A DNA stretch of 64,000 bases, from contig CAJSYZ010000007.1 in assembly GCA_910574455.1 (NCBI GenBank), positions 4,251,854 to 4,315,853 of the forward strand, read 5' to 3'. The stretch comes from Trichaptum fuscoviolaceum. Lineage: Eukaryota > Basidiomycota > Agaricomycetes > Hymenochaetales > Trichaptaceae. Each line of letters begins with the position of its first letter. The first letter of the stretch is position 1. The notes under the pieces are model-generated. The model was not told the origin of the DNA, made no database searches, and was given only the letters and a program-made list of their open reading frames with translations. A program made the translations under genes and the position numbers. Below are positions 48,485 to 60,694 of the stretch, piece by piece.

Positions 48485-48513
48485 CCTTAAGTGAAAAAGA
48501 AGATTCCCTGATG
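48485..48513. repeat. right terminal inverted repeat
   Basis: Reverse complement begins CATCAGGGAA and continues TCTTCTTTTTCACTTAAGG, pairing with 23121-23148. It is followed by target duplication AG at 48514-48515 and then the displaced SLP1 sequence TCCCGGGCC. Confidence 0.9.
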
Positions 48514-48703
48514 AGTCCCGGGCCAGTACAGATAGCTGGTGGTCGCCGCTGAAGGGTCGAGAGATCTGCACGACATTGGATCCAATGAAATTGTTAGTAA
48601 AAGCAAATGGAAAGGCCAGCATTGGCTAGAAAGTCCAAAAATGTCGTATGTAGCTCTCTTGGAGTCTGGCGCATACTAATTTGCGCATAAGTACGCGAGG
48701 CAT
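48514..48703 (-). pseudogene. displaced 5' end of SLP1 array copy 4
   Basis: Matches the first exon, intron and beginning of exon 2 of the other SLP1 copies. It includes the candidate ATG at 48703, the GTATGC donor and the TACTAAC branch site. A three-base insertion (GGTCGCCGCTGAAG) lies near the exon 2 boundary. It is cut off from the gene body by the 25.4-kb element and on its own would encode only a few residues. Confidence 0.8.
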
Positions 48704-49642
48704 GGCTAGCAATAAGCGATGTAGTGGGATGCGAAGCGGGAGAGAAAATTTAGGATTACATGTCCGCAACGCGCGGCCACTTCTTTCTCTTGCACTCAAG
48801 CCCTACAATTCTCTCCTCCTCAAGACTGCCTGCTTCAAGCTCTCCTGCTTCAAGATATTATTGAGATGTTAAACAAACACTCCTTTTGCTTTCAAGACTA
48901 CAACGGATGGCTGAACCGAGAGTCTCCACTTCGCAATACTTATGCCAGCACTTTTGCAAAGATGTGGTCTTGTTCAATTGATTGCGAGTGCATTTGTGAC
49001 AAGCACAAGACTCATTGCTCGCCGGAAGAAAAAACATATATATATTGCTATCTTGCGCAAGTCTCAATTGCGCTTGCTGCCCCGATGTGGCTCAAATTCA
49101 GAACATGTAAGGTTAGCTGCCCTTGAATGCACCTTGCTCACCGGGAGCAAAAACATATATACATTGTCATCTTCGGCCTTGAGTATTGCTGTCCTGACAT
49201 TGCTCTCTGGGCTCAAAAGCTTGCTGTCCTGATGCCGCTCTCCGGAAGCAAAAACATATATACATTGTCATCTTTGGTGTCCTCGGAACATGAGTTAGAA
49301 GGTGCTCACCAGAAAGAGTTGGGCAAGTTAAAGTGCTCAGGGTCGAGTTTCGGGCTCATTCCCTCAGAAACTTTGATTATTCTAATGTCAAGCTCTCTCT
49401 TCTATAATACAGATTAACTCTGGTATCTAAAACCAATGCAATTGAAGGAGAAACTGAGATAATTTGCACCGGCCGGACTCGGAGTTGATTACGTAAGCAG
49501 GGTCAATGCGTGCTACCAATCCTGGCCCAACCTCCTGCTCTGCAACCATGACCTGCGAGCAGGCCATTGAACCTATCTCATTGCTCACAACCTCTGGAAT
49601 TCAGCTTTCCATCACCATAGGCCACTACACCAGCATGCAAGT

Positions 49643-50191
49643 CTATGCTTCCCTGCATCTCAGCCCCGAAATCCAGACACAGAGAGGTGAGTGCTCTCCC
49701 GGCCTCTCACACCTCCTTCCAAGGCTCGCAACCCTCGGGACACTATCCAGGTCTGATGGAAGGTCCTGAAACACTTGGAAGGCTTCTAGGCTGGACGTAA
49801 TACCACCCGATAAGCGAAATGTGCGAGCAAAACTGTCCAAATTGCAGAATCTCCGGGTGAGCTCCTCCAAGCTGCTGTAGGCCTGTTCAACACACATTGA
49901 CAACATACCTAAGTTCTGTGCTGCAACAATGACTACTGATATATCAACTATAGACCCCAAGGCTCGAAGATACACCACCCCGCCTCCCCCCAGCTCACGA
50001 ACTCGACCCGAGCAAGCCGTGCAAGTGCAGCCCGGCTCATACCTCCCATTCACTCGGAAGACATCTTCCATACTTCGCCTCGCTCTTTTCGCATCAGAAG
50101 CCAGGGGTTCAGGGTCTCGGCTATGCTGTGGGAATGGCGCTACTGCGTAGCCGCTGTCTGCAATGCCCGGAGGCTGTATTTTTGCGAGCAC
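49643..50191 (-). CDS. conserved anonymous ORF, 182 codons, array unit 4
   Basis: Same ORF as at 12046-12594, with a few substitutions (for example GCTCTACSGR near the CxxC-like cluster and DLDSVPRVAS toward the end). No domain recognised. Confidence 0.35.
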   Translation of the reverse strand: MLAKIQPPGIADSGYAVAPFPQHSRDPEPLASDAKRARRSMEDVFRVNGRYEPGCTCTACSGRVRELGGGGVVYLRALGSIVDISVVIVAAQNLGMLSMCVEQAYSSLEELTRRFCNLDSFARTFRLSGGITSSLEAFQVFQDLPSDLDSVPRVASLGRRCERPGEHSPLCVWISGLRCREA

Positions 50192-50467
50192 TTTGCCATC
50201 TGCACAGAGAGTGCATTTGGCATATTCTGAGCTTTCTGGGTGCTTTCTGGAGGATTGGAGGGTGCTGGAGAGGTCTCATTGTGCTGCTGGAGGTCGCTGG
50301 AGGTGGTTTGAGGGACGGGACAGGCGGGACAGCTGCACGGCGCTCGAAACACTCATCCGGACGTATGCCCGGACACTGCAGAAATGAGCCATTCTTCTTC
50401 GCTTGGCTTTTTCAATGAGTCGGTGAGTATCGGCCGTCTCTATTATCTGTCTAGAGCTTTCAAAAGG

Positions 50468-50678
50468 TATAAATACTGGCCCAATCTATCCCCAAGTTCC
50501 TCAGGCTCTTTGCCCTCTTCCCTCGTCTCTCGCAGCTCTCCTGTGTGCACACACTGTAAGTGTCTCCTGGTTTTCGTAGTCAATGCTAAAGCTAACATTT
50601 CACTCATAGTTGTTATTACTATATACAATGGTAAGTGCAATCTGATTACAGGATTTGTTGATTTCTAACTTGAATTAG
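50468..50678 (+). promoter_or_regulatory. TATA element with two-intron leader, array unit 4
   Basis: Same arrangement as at 12871-13081, with unchanged splice-like signals. Confidence 0.5.
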
Positions 50679-51136
50679 TTTATTGTCTGACTGCGTGCGC
50701 AACCTTACCCAAGACCATCTCAAGTTTGTCGCGCATTTGCATTGCGAATGAATCTTAAAGTCGCCCGTGAAGAACAAGGAGATCCTACTATGACTTGCGC
50801 AAGACGCGATTGCGCGCTGTCTGCGCAATGGTTCAAAACTGAGAAATGAGTCTGATCGGACCCTAGACTGACAGCAACTCACCGAAATGGTCCTACTTTG
50901 AGTGCTTTCTTGTTGTAAGCACTTGTAACTTGTGTCCGTGAGCTTTCAAGATTGGCGTCTGTCCCTGAAGCGCCGTCCGCGCCGTCGTGACTTGCGTCCG
51001 TACCACTACCACTTGCAAATTTGACCTCAACTGTCGCCTATACCAGACATCCGAAGACATGTGTGAACACTTTTTATCTCGAATGTAGGACCAGGGTATT
51101 GCGACGCGCAGATGGAGCGGTGATGGTGACATTGAA

Positions 51137-51745
51137 GGTACGTCTACAGCACATTCTGTCCGATCCTGTCGATTGCTGAGAATGCCCGAGCAGCGAGTGC
51201 GAAGCGTCTGAACCTCAAGGCAAATACATTTATGGCATCAGCGCATGCGATGGTGATGTACCGATCTATAATGCGCCGTATGCGATGGTGCTGTACCCAT
51301 TTTCCATTGGCGAAGAGGCCGTTCTTGTGTGACGCGATGAACTGCGCGCTTCGAAGATCCCCGCAAGCAATGGTGCTGTACCCATCTTCCTTTCGATTCT
51401 ACGGCGAAGAGGCCATTCTTGTGACGCGATGAACTGCGCGCTTCGAAGATCATGGCGAAATGAATTTTTAGCCCCGAAGTTTATGAGCTTAAAGGCTATC
51501 ATCGTTTGTTACCTGTGCCCTCGAAGTCTCAACAAATTGCGCATTCACAACACTAGTACTGGCCCTCGATGGTCGCGTCCTCGCAATGCGGCGATGCCAG
51601 CAACAGCAATCGTCCGCGGACAACTACAAACAGACTCGCGGACGGAGACCTGCATCAAAGAATACACCTTTGATGCTCGTCTGCGCACTGGCATGCATGG
51701 CTGTGCTCGAGGCTGAGCGACTTCTCGCAGAGGAGGCCATGTTTT
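51137..51745 (+). pseudogene. TRR1 3' fragment, shortened form, array unit 4/5 junction
   Basis: Matches the short-form fragment at 19731-20336 with single-base differences (for example GAAGATCCCCGCAAG in place of GAAGATCGCCGCAAG). Non-coding. Confidence 0.8.
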
Positions 51746-51876
51746 TTTTACCAACCTTGTATTTAGAGATTCTTCTTCACGGATAGACTGTTATTGAAGC
51801 ATGTATCACAAGTAATGTCTTCGAATGTTGATTAATGTACATATTGCGAAGTATAAACAATCGAACCACAAGTAAA

Positions 51877-54709
51877 CTATGATTCGCCCGTGTCAGAACC
51901 CTCAACATCCGTGTCTATCCAGCTCTCAGACTCTGTATCGATATCCTGAAACTTTGTAGGGCTTCGCGACGAATGCCATTGAGAGTGGAGGGTCAGCCCT
52001 GTCGCCGTTTGTAAGGGAGCAACAGGCTCGCGAAAGACGACTCCTTGCATCGAGGGCCAAAAGACGTCACTCGGGCTTTTGCTGTCCTCGCCCCTCGTCG
52101 GGCTCATTTCGACTAAAGCCTGCAGTCCACCTTGCGCGGCCTGCACTGGGTCGTTCTCCGTCGCTGAAGTTGAACCCACTCGGGGTGTTCGCGATGGACG
52201 GATCTCGTGCAAGTGAGCGCTCTTCGCCCACTTCTTCGCGCTGAGCGGGGAAGGACCGACTGAGAACGACTGCACCACGCCAAGTCCTGCAGCGGGCGAG
52301 TTATGCGAGCTCGATCGACGGAGGCGCGGACGACCCAAGCTTTCAGACCGCTAGCCACGCCGTTGTTGTGGCCGAAGGAAGAAACAAGGTTAGGCGAACG
52401 CGGAGAGTGTCCGTGATATGAGATCGATGATGGTGTACCCGGTCGGTGAGCAACGAGGTGTCGGGGGACGGGTGAACGAATGTGTGTAGGTAAACGAGGC
52501 TTGCTGGGAGACGATAAGGACTGGACAGGCGTCCTGCGCTGCGGCGTCCGGTCCTCGTCAACGCGAGAGGAAGCAGGGAAAGGCACCCTTTCGCCGTCAT
52601 CTCGGACAACGATCGTGGGCTTCAAGTTCTTAACATTCGGATTCCTCGGTGTCGGAGTCGGGCTCCTTGTCCTCCCACCAAATTTCGTCCACTCTCCACC
52701 ACTGAGGCTACTCAAATGCCGTCTACCCCATTCTCGCAGCGAGTCCCTCCGACTGCTGGACGCGATCAAGGTCTCCCCTCTCGACCCGCGGGTCAGAGCC
52801 ATGAACACCAGCACAGTCAGCAAGAGGCAGAGCTGTGCAATTCCTAGCCTCTTTTCGAGCACAACTTCATCTGCAAGGTGGCTAAAGCGCCGTTCGAGTT
52901 CTCCATGCTCTCGTTCAAGTCGGCGGCGCTGGGCGGCCCAGTCTTCTGTAGCACGCTGCATATGCTGGGCGTGTGCTTTCCCTATCCCTTCCAATCGACC
53001 GAGGTCCTCCTCCAGGCGGCGAAGAGCCTCGCGCATGGAACGTGTCTGCTCTTCGACATACCGAAGGTAGAGCGTTGCATTCATTTCGAGGGCCCCTAGG
53101 CGAGTCATAATTGTGCGATATATTGATTCACCAGCACCGACAACAGCGGGTACTCTTGAATCATGTGGGACAATGGTCGGGATGAGAATGGGTTTAGATA
53201 CTGATACGGACGATGCAGCCACTTGAGTAGCATGTGAGGATTCAGAGGCAGAAGACTCGATGATAGCTGACGAGGAACTGCTGGTATCGACAATGAATGG
53301 CGAGGAAACAGGCAGAACTTGGCTTGAGACTTGCGAGAAACTCGTTACGATTGACGATGAATCAGAGACTGTCGAAGGAGACTGCGATTTCGCGCTGGCC
53401 TCTCTGATTTCGCTCGAGGGAGGCGTAGATAATTTTGTCGCAGGAACGAGAGTGCTCACAACCGAGGCCTCTCCTTCTGCTATTGTTTCCGGTGCTTTGT
53501 CTCTCTTCTCATTCGTTTCGCCAACCGTCTCTTTTGCCATCGCCACCGCGTCGTTAGGAATTGGAGGAGATATGACAGGAGCTTGTACGGGCTCCTCGAT
53601 CTCGCCACGCTTCTTCTGAGATTCCTCTTCCCAAAGGTCCCATTTCCAAGCGTCAAGGTGCGTAAGGCCATATACCCGTAGAAGAGATAGTGGGCAGTAA
53701 AATTCGTTCCCATAGTGCGAGTGGAAGTCAATTCGAATGTACCGGTAGAAGTCTCGTAGGGAAATCGGTGGATGGAAAGACTGAATGAAGTCTGTCAACA
53801 TCGTATTTATGAGAGAACGCAACTGGCGCACCTGAATTCCACGGATATTCTTCGCTGTGTATCTCCCAGCTGGAGTCCATGCAGCCGGGTCTGGCGTGTC
53901 TGTCTGAGCGACACTAACACTGAACTCCTTGACCACTCCAGAGAAGAATTCGAAGTTTGCAAACTGCACGGTATCAATTCGGATGTCCTCGCAAAGCTCA
54001 ACTACAACATATTGCTGCTCTCCAGGAGTCTTGCAAGGGCTGAGCATGTACCTATCCTTCTTCGAGGAAAGAATAGATATGGCATGTTTTGCTGAACGAT
54101 GTGACCCACGTATACGAGCTGAGCAGTCAAGGTCGGCATAGTTGAACCTGTCAATCAGAGGAACCCCGAAGTGCGGTGATGGCGCTGGCTCCGGCGCAGA
54201 CGGCTGGAGTTCTGTTTGAGGCTCAGAAGAGTGTTGTTGCGAGCTATTGACATTGGGAGCGTTGGCAAACACCCTGCCTGTATCTCGACTAGAACTATCG
54301 TTCTCGTGCATCTGAGCCTGCTTCGCTTTCCAATCGTCGATTTCCTCCGCAAGTTCATTTGAAGGCCGAGGTGTGAGGCAGCATATCGGCGGCTCTGGCG
54401 GCCTTTGAGCGAATTTTGAAATGCCGTGCAAAGCATCGTACGGCGAGGTGGGATCCGCAAGAGCGGGAGATGAGAAGATGAGGGCGAGCAGGCCGGCGGC
54501 GCGGCGGCGGTAGGCGTGGGTAAGTCCCGGGCCAGTACAGATAGCTGGTGGTCGCTGAAGGGTCGAGAGATCTGCACAACATTGGATCCAATGAAATTGT
54601 TAGTAAAAGCAAATGGAAAGGCCAGCATTGGCTAGAAAGCCAAAAAATGTCGTATGTAGCTCTCTTGGAGACTGGCGCATACTAATTTGCGCATAAGTAC
54701 GCGAGGCAT
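51877..54709 (-). pseudogene. SLP1-like SUN-domain gene, array copy 5, one-base deletion
   Basis: Near-identical to copies 4 and 6. One base is missing near 52341 (CAAGCTTTCAG in place of CAAGCTATTCAG), shifting the frame in the C-terminal tail. Signal peptide, SUN domain, coiled coil and membrane helix are upstream of the shift and intact. Candidate first exon at 54709-54683. An assembly or base-call error is as likely as a real mutation. Confidence 0.85.
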
Positions 54710-55627
54710 GGCTAGCAATAAGCGATGTAGTGGGATGCGAAGCGGGAGAGAAAATTTAGGATTACATGTCCGCGACGCGCGGCCACTTCTTCTCTTGCAC
54801 TCAAGCCCTACAATTCTCTCCTCCTCAAGACTGCCTGCTTCAAGCTCTCCTGCTTCAAGATATTATTGAGATGTTAAACAAACACTCCTTTTGCTTTCAA
54901 GACTACAATGGATGGCTGAACCGAGAGTCTCCACTTCGCAATACTTATGCCAGCACTTTTGCAAAGATGTGGTCTTGTTCAATTGATTGCAAGTGCATTT
55001 GCGACAATCGCAAGACTCATTGCTTACCGGAAGAAAAAACATATATATATTGCTATCTTGCGCAAGTCTCAATTGCGCTTGCTGCCCCGATGTGGCTCAA
55101 ATTCAGAACATGTAAGGTTAGCTGCCCTTGAATGCACCTTGCTCACCGGGAGCAAAAACATATATACATTGTCATCTTCGGCCTTGAGTCTTGCTGTCCT
55201 GACATTGCTCTCTGGGCTCAAAAGCTTGCTGTCCTGATGCCGCTCTCCGGAAGCAAAAACATATATACATTGTCATCTTTGGTGTCACCGGAAAGAGTTC
55301 TCAAGAGCTTGCTTAAAGTGCTCAGGGTCGAGTTTTGGGCTCATTCCCTCAGATATTTTGATTATTCTAATGTCAAGCTCTCTGTTCCATAATATAGATT
55401 AACTCTGGTATCTAAAACCAATGCAATCGAAGGAGAAACTGAGATAATTTGCACCGGCCGGACTCGGAGTTGATTACGTAAGCAGGGTCAATGCGTGCTA
55501 CCAATCCTGGCCCAACCTCCTGCTCTGCAACCATGACCTGCGAGCAGGCCATTGAACCTATCTCATTGCTCACAACCTCTGGAATTCAGCTTTCCATCAC
55601 CATAGGCCACTACACCAGCATGCAAGT

Positions 55628-56176
55628 CTATGCTTCCCTGCATCTCAGCCCCGAAATCCAGACACAGAGAGGTGAGTGCTCTCCCGGCCTCTCGCACCTC
55701 CTTCCAAGGCTTGCAACGCTCGGGACACTATCCACGTCTGATGGAAGGTCCTGAAACACTTGGAAGGCTTCTAGGCTGGACGTAATACCACCCGATAAGC
55801 GAAATGTGCGAGCAAAACTGTCCAAATTGCAGAATCTCCGGGTGAGCTCCTCCAAGCTGCTGTAGGCCTGTTCAACACACATTGAAAACATACCTAAGTT
55901 CTGTGCTGCAACAATGACTACTGATATATCAACTATAGACCCCAAGGCTCGAAGATACACCACCCCGCCTCCCCCCAGCTCACGAACTCGACCCGAGCAA
56001 GCCGTGCAAGTGCAGCACGGCTCGTACCTCCCATTCACTCGGAAGACATCTTCCATACTTCGCCTCGCTCTTTTCGCATCAGAAACCAGGGGTTCAGGGT
56101 CTCGGCTATGCTGTGGGAATGGCGCTACTGCGTAGCCGCTGTCTGCAATGCCCGGAGGCTGTATTTTTGCAAGCAC
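55628..56176 (-). CDS. conserved anonymous ORF, 182 codons, array unit 5
   Basis: Same ORF as at 12046-12594 with one or two residue changes (SVASLGRR in place of SIASLGRR). No domain recognised. Confidence 0.35.
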   Translation of the reverse strand: MLAKIQPPGIADSGYAVAPFPQHSRDPEPLVSDAKRARRSMEDVFRVNGRYEPCCTCTACSGRVRELGGGGVVYLRALGSIVDISVVIVAAQNLGMFSMCVEQAYSSLEELTRRFCNLDSFARTFRLSGGITSSLEAFQVFQDLPSDVDSVPSVASLGRRCERPGEHSPLCVWISGLRCREA

Positions 56177-56452
56177 TTTGCCATCTGCACAGAGAGTGCA
56201 TTTGGCATATTCTGAGCTTTCTGGGTGCTTTCTGGAGGATTGGAGGGTGCTGGAGAGGTCTCATTGTGCTGCTGGAGGTCGCTGGAGGTGGTTTGAGGGA
56301 CGGGACAGGCGGGACAGCTGCACGGCGCTCGAAACACTCATCCGGACGTATGCCCGGACACTGCAGAAATGAGCCATTCTTCTTCGCTTGGCTTTTTCAA
56401 TGAGTCGGTGAGTATCGGCCGTCTCTATTATCTGTCTAGAGCTTTCAAAAGG

Positions 56453-56663
56453 TATAAATACTGGCCCAATCTATCCCCAAGTTCCTCAGGCTCTTTGCCC
56501 TCTTCCCTCGTCTCTCGCAGCTCTCCTGTGTGCACACACTGTAAGTGTCTCCTGGTTTTCGTAGTCAATGCTAAAGCTAACATTTCACTCATAGTTGTTA
56601 TTACTATATACAATGGTAAGTGCAATCTGATTACAGGATTTGTTGATTTCTAACTTGAATTAG
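56453..56663 (+). promoter_or_regulatory. TATA element with two-intron leader, array unit 5
   Basis: Same arrangement as at 12871-13081. Confidence 0.5.
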
Positions 56664-57120
56664 TTTATTGTCTGACTGCGTGCGCAACCTTACCCAAGAC
56701 CATCTCAAGTTTGTCGCGCATTTGCATTGCGAATGAATCTTAAAGTCGCCCGTGAAGAACAAGGAGATCCTACTATGACTTGCGCAAGACGCGATTGCGC
56801 GCTGTCTGCGCAATGGTTCAAAACTGAGAAATGAGTCTGATCGGACCCTAGACTGACAGCAACTCACCGAAATGGTCCTACTTTGAGTGCTTTCTTGTTG
56901 TAAGCACTTGTAACTTGTGTCCGTGAGCTTTCAAGATTGGCGTCTGTCCCTGAAGCGCCGTCCGCGCCGTCGTGACTTGCGTCCGTACCACTACCACTTG
57001 CAAATTTGACCTCAACTGTCGCCTATACCAGACATCCGAAGACATGTGTGAACACTTTTTATCTCGAATGTAGGACCAGGGTATTGCGACGCGCAGATGG
57101 AGCGGTGATGGTGACATTGA

Positions 57121-57725
57121 AGGTACGTCTACAGCACATTCTGTCCGATCCTGTCGATTGCTGAGAATGCCCGAGCAGCGAGTGCGAAGCGTCTGAACCT
57201 CAAGGCAAATACATTTATGGCATCAGCGCATGCGATGGTGATGTACCGATCTATAATGCGCCGTATGCGATGGTGCTGTACCCATTTTCCATTGGCGAAG
57301 AGGCCGTTCTTGTGTGACGCGATGAACTGCGCGCTTCGAAGATCGCCGCAAGCAATGGTGCTGTACCCATCTTCCTTTCGATTCTACGGCGAAGAGGCCA
57401 TTCTTGTGACGCGATGAACTGCGCGCTTCGAAGATCATGGCGAAATGAATTTTTAGCCCCGAAGTTTATGAGCTTAAAGGCTATCATCGTTTGTTACCTG
57501 TGCCCTCGAAGTCTCAACAAATTGCGCATTCACAACACTAGTACTGGCCCTCGATGGTCGCGTCCTCGCAATGCGGCGATGCCAGCAACAGCAATCGTCC
57601 GCGGACAACTACAAACAGACTCGCGGACGGAGACCTGCATCAAAGAATACACCTTTGATGCTCGTCTGCGCACTGGCATGCATGGCTGTGCTCGAGGCTG
57701 AGCGACTTCTCGCAGAGGAGGCCAT
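57121..57725 (+). pseudogene. TRR1 3' fragment, shortened form, array unit 5/6 junction
   Basis: Short-form fragment matching 19731-20336; multiple stops. Confidence 0.8.
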
Positions 57726-57861
57726 GTTTTTTTTACCAACCTTGTATTTAGAGATTCTTCTTCACGGATAGACTGTTATTGAAGCATGTATCACAAGTAA
57801 TGTCTTCGAATGTTGATTAATGTACATATTGCGAAGTATAAACAATCGAACCACAAGTAAA

Positions 57862-60694
57862 CTATGATTCGCCCGTGTCAGAACCCTCAACATCCGTGTC
57901 TATCCAGCTCTCAGACTCTGTATCGATATCCTGAAACTTTGTAGGGCTTCGCGACGAATGCCATTGAGAGTGGAGGGTCAGCCCTGTCGCCGTTTGTAAG
58001 GGAGCAACAGGCTCGCGAAAGACGACTCCTTGCATCGAGGGCCAAAAGACGTCACTCGGGCTTTTGCTGTCCTCGCCCCTCGTCGGGCTCATTTCGACTA
58101 AAGCCTGCAGTCCACCTTGCGCGGCCTGCACTGGGTCGTTCTCCGTCGCTGAAGTTGAACCCACTCGGGGTGTTCGCGATGGACGGATCTCGTGCAAGTG
58201 AGCGCTCTTCGCCCACTTCTTCGCGCTGAGCGGGGAAGGACCGACTGAGAACGACTGCACCACGCCAAGTCCTGCAGCGGGCGAGTTATGCGAGCTCGAT
58301 CGACGGAGGCGCGGACGACCCAAGCTATTCAGACCGCTAGCCACGCCGTTGTTGTGGCCGAAGGAAGAAACAAGGTTAGGCGAACGCGGAGAGTGTCCGT
58401 GATATGAGATCGATGATGGTGTACCCGGTCGGTGAGCAACGAGGTGTCGGGGGACGGGTGAACGAATGTGTGTAGGTAAACGAGGCTTGCTGGGAGACGA
58501 TAAGGACTGGACAGGCGTCCTGCGCTGCGGCGTCCGGTCCTCGTCAACGCGAGAGGAAGCAGGGAAAGGCACCCTTTCGCCGTCATCTCGGACAACGATC
58601 GTGGGCTTCAAGTTCTTAACATTCGGATTCCTCGGTGTCGGAGTCGGGCTCCTTGTCCTCCCACCAAATTTCGTCCACTCTCCACCACTGAGGCTACTCA
58701 AATGCCGTCTACCCCATTCTCGCAGCGAGTCCCTCCGACTGCTGGACGCGATCAAGGTCTCCCCTCTCGACCCGCGGGTCAGAGCCATGAACACCAGCAC
58801 AGTCAGCAAGAGGCAGAGCTGTGCAATTCCTAGCCTCTTTTCGAGCACAACTTCATCTGCAAGGTGGCTAAAGCGCCGTTCGAGTTCTCCATGCTCTCGT
58901 TCAAGTCGGCGGCGCTGGGCGGCCCAGTCTTCTGTAGCACGCTGCATATGCTGGGCGTGTGCTTTCCCTATCCCTTCCAATCGACCGAGGTCCTCCTCCA
59001 GGCGGCGAAGAGCCTCGCGCATGGAACGTGTCTGCTCTTCGACATACCGAAGGTAGAGCGTTGCATTCATTTCGAGGGCCCCTAGGCGAGTCATAATTGT
59101 GCGATATATTGATTCACCAGCACCGACAACAGCGGGTACTCTTGAATCATGTGGGACAATGGTCGGGATGAGAATGGGTTTAGATACTGATACGGACGAT
59201 GCAGCCACTTGAGTAGCATGTGAGGATTCAGAGGCAGAAGACTCGATGATAGCTGACGAGGAACTGCTGGTATCGACAATGAATGGCGAGGAAACAGGCA
59301 GAACTTGGCTTGAGACTTGCGAGAAACTCGTTACGATTGACGATGAATCAGAGACTGTCGAAGGAGACTGCGATTTCGCGCTGGCCTCTCTGATTTCGCT
59401 CGAGGGAGGCGTAGATAATTTTGTCGCAGGAACGAGAGTGCTCACAACCGAGGCCTCTCCTTCTGCTATTGTTTCCGGTGCTTTGTCTCTCTTCTCATTC
59501 GTTTCGCCAACCGTCTCTTTTGCCATCGCCACCGCGTCGTTAGGAATTGGAGGAGATATGACAGGAGCTTGTACGGGCTCCTCGATCTCGCCACGCTTCT
59601 TCTGAGATTCCTCTTCCCAAAGGTCCCATTTCCAAGCGTCAAGGTGCGTAAGGCCATATCCCGTAGAAGAGATAGTGGGCAGTAAAATTCGTTCCCATAG
59701 TGCGAGTGGAAGTCAATTCGAATGTACCGGTAGAAGTCTCGTAGGGAAATCGGTGGATGGAAAGACTGAATGAAGTCTGTCAACATCGTATTTATGAGAG
59801 AACGCAACTGGCGCACCTGAATTCCACGGATATTCTTCGCTGTGTATCTCCCAGCTGGAGTCCATGCAGCCGGGTCTGGCGTGTCTGTCTGAGCGACACT
59901 AACACTGAACTCCTTGACCACTCCAGAGAAGAATTCGAAGTTTGCAAACTGCACGGTATCAATTCGGATGTCCTCGCAAAGCTCAACTACAACATATTGC
60001 TGCTCTCCAGGAGTCTTGCAAGGGCTGAGCATGTACCTATCCTTCTTCGAGGAAAGAATAGATATGGCATGTTTTGCTGAACGATGTGACCCACGTATAC
60101 GAGCTGAGCAGTCAAGGTCGGCATAGTTGAACCTGTCAATCAGAGGAACCCCGAAGTGCGGTGATGGCGCTGGCTCCGGCGCAGACGGCTGGAGTTCTGT
60201 TTGAGGCTCAGAAGAGTGTTGTTGCGAGCTATTGACATTGGGAGCGTTGGCAAACACCCTGCCTGTATCTCGACTAGAACTATCGTTCTCGTGCATCTGA
60301 GCCTGCTTCGCTTTCCAATCGTCGATTTCCTCCGCAAGTTCATTTGAAGGCCGAGGTGTGAGGCAGCATATCGGCGGCTCTGGCGGCCTTTGAGCGAATT
60401 TTGAAATGCCGTGCAAAGCATCGTACGGCGAGGTGGGATCCGCAAGAGCGGGAGATGAGAAGATGAGGGCGAGCAGGCCGGCGGCGCGGCGGCGGTAGGC
60501 GTGGGTAAGTCCCGGGCCAGTACAGATAGCTGGTGGTCGCTGAAGGGTCGAGAGATCTGCACAACATTGGATCCAATGAAATTGTTAGTAAAAGCAAATG
60601 GAAAGGCCAGCATTGGCTAGAAAGCCAAAAAATGTCGTATGTAGCTCTCTTGGAGACTGGCGCATACTAATTTGCGCATAAGTACGCGAGGCAT
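57862..60694 (-). pseudogene. SLP1-like SUN-domain gene, array copy 6, one-base deletion
   Basis: Near-identical to copy 5. One base is missing near 59660 (GGCCATATCCCGTAG in place of GGCCATATACCCGTAG). This breaks the frame right at the end of the SUN domain (LLRVYG region), so the coiled coil and membrane helix would be lost from a straight translation. The downstream part (57862-59532) is open. Candidate first exon at 60694-60668. The lesion differs from that of copy 5, although the two units are otherwise almost the same. Confidence 0.85.

Larger units (their letters stand above)
23121..48513. mobile_element. giant Plavaka-family DNA transposon with cargo genes, 25,393 bp
   Basis: Comparison with uninterrupted array copies (for example 17000-17015) defines the insertion to the base. 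The element begins CATCAGGGAA, ends TTCCCTGATG, and is flanked by AG on both sides where the empty site has a single AG. It encodes a Plavaka transposase (38964-43057). Plavaka elements are cut-and-paste DNA transposons usually grouped near the CACTA/CMC superfamily, whose members make 2-4 bp target duplications; the 2-bp duplication fits that. The size is large for a DNA transposon because it carries two divergent gene pairs plus captured host fragments. No second copy of the element lies in the window. Confidence 0.92.

Noticed and set aside
23121..48513. Possibility that the insert is a retrotransposon or a virus-derived element
   Set aside because: No reverse transcriptase, integrase, capsid or polymerase sequence, no LTRs; TIRs and a Plavaka transposase explain it.
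23121..48513. Possibility that it is a Starship-type element
   Set aside because: No tyrosine-recombinase (DUF3435) captain gene at the left end; TIRs and a 2-bp duplication point to a DDE-type mechanism.
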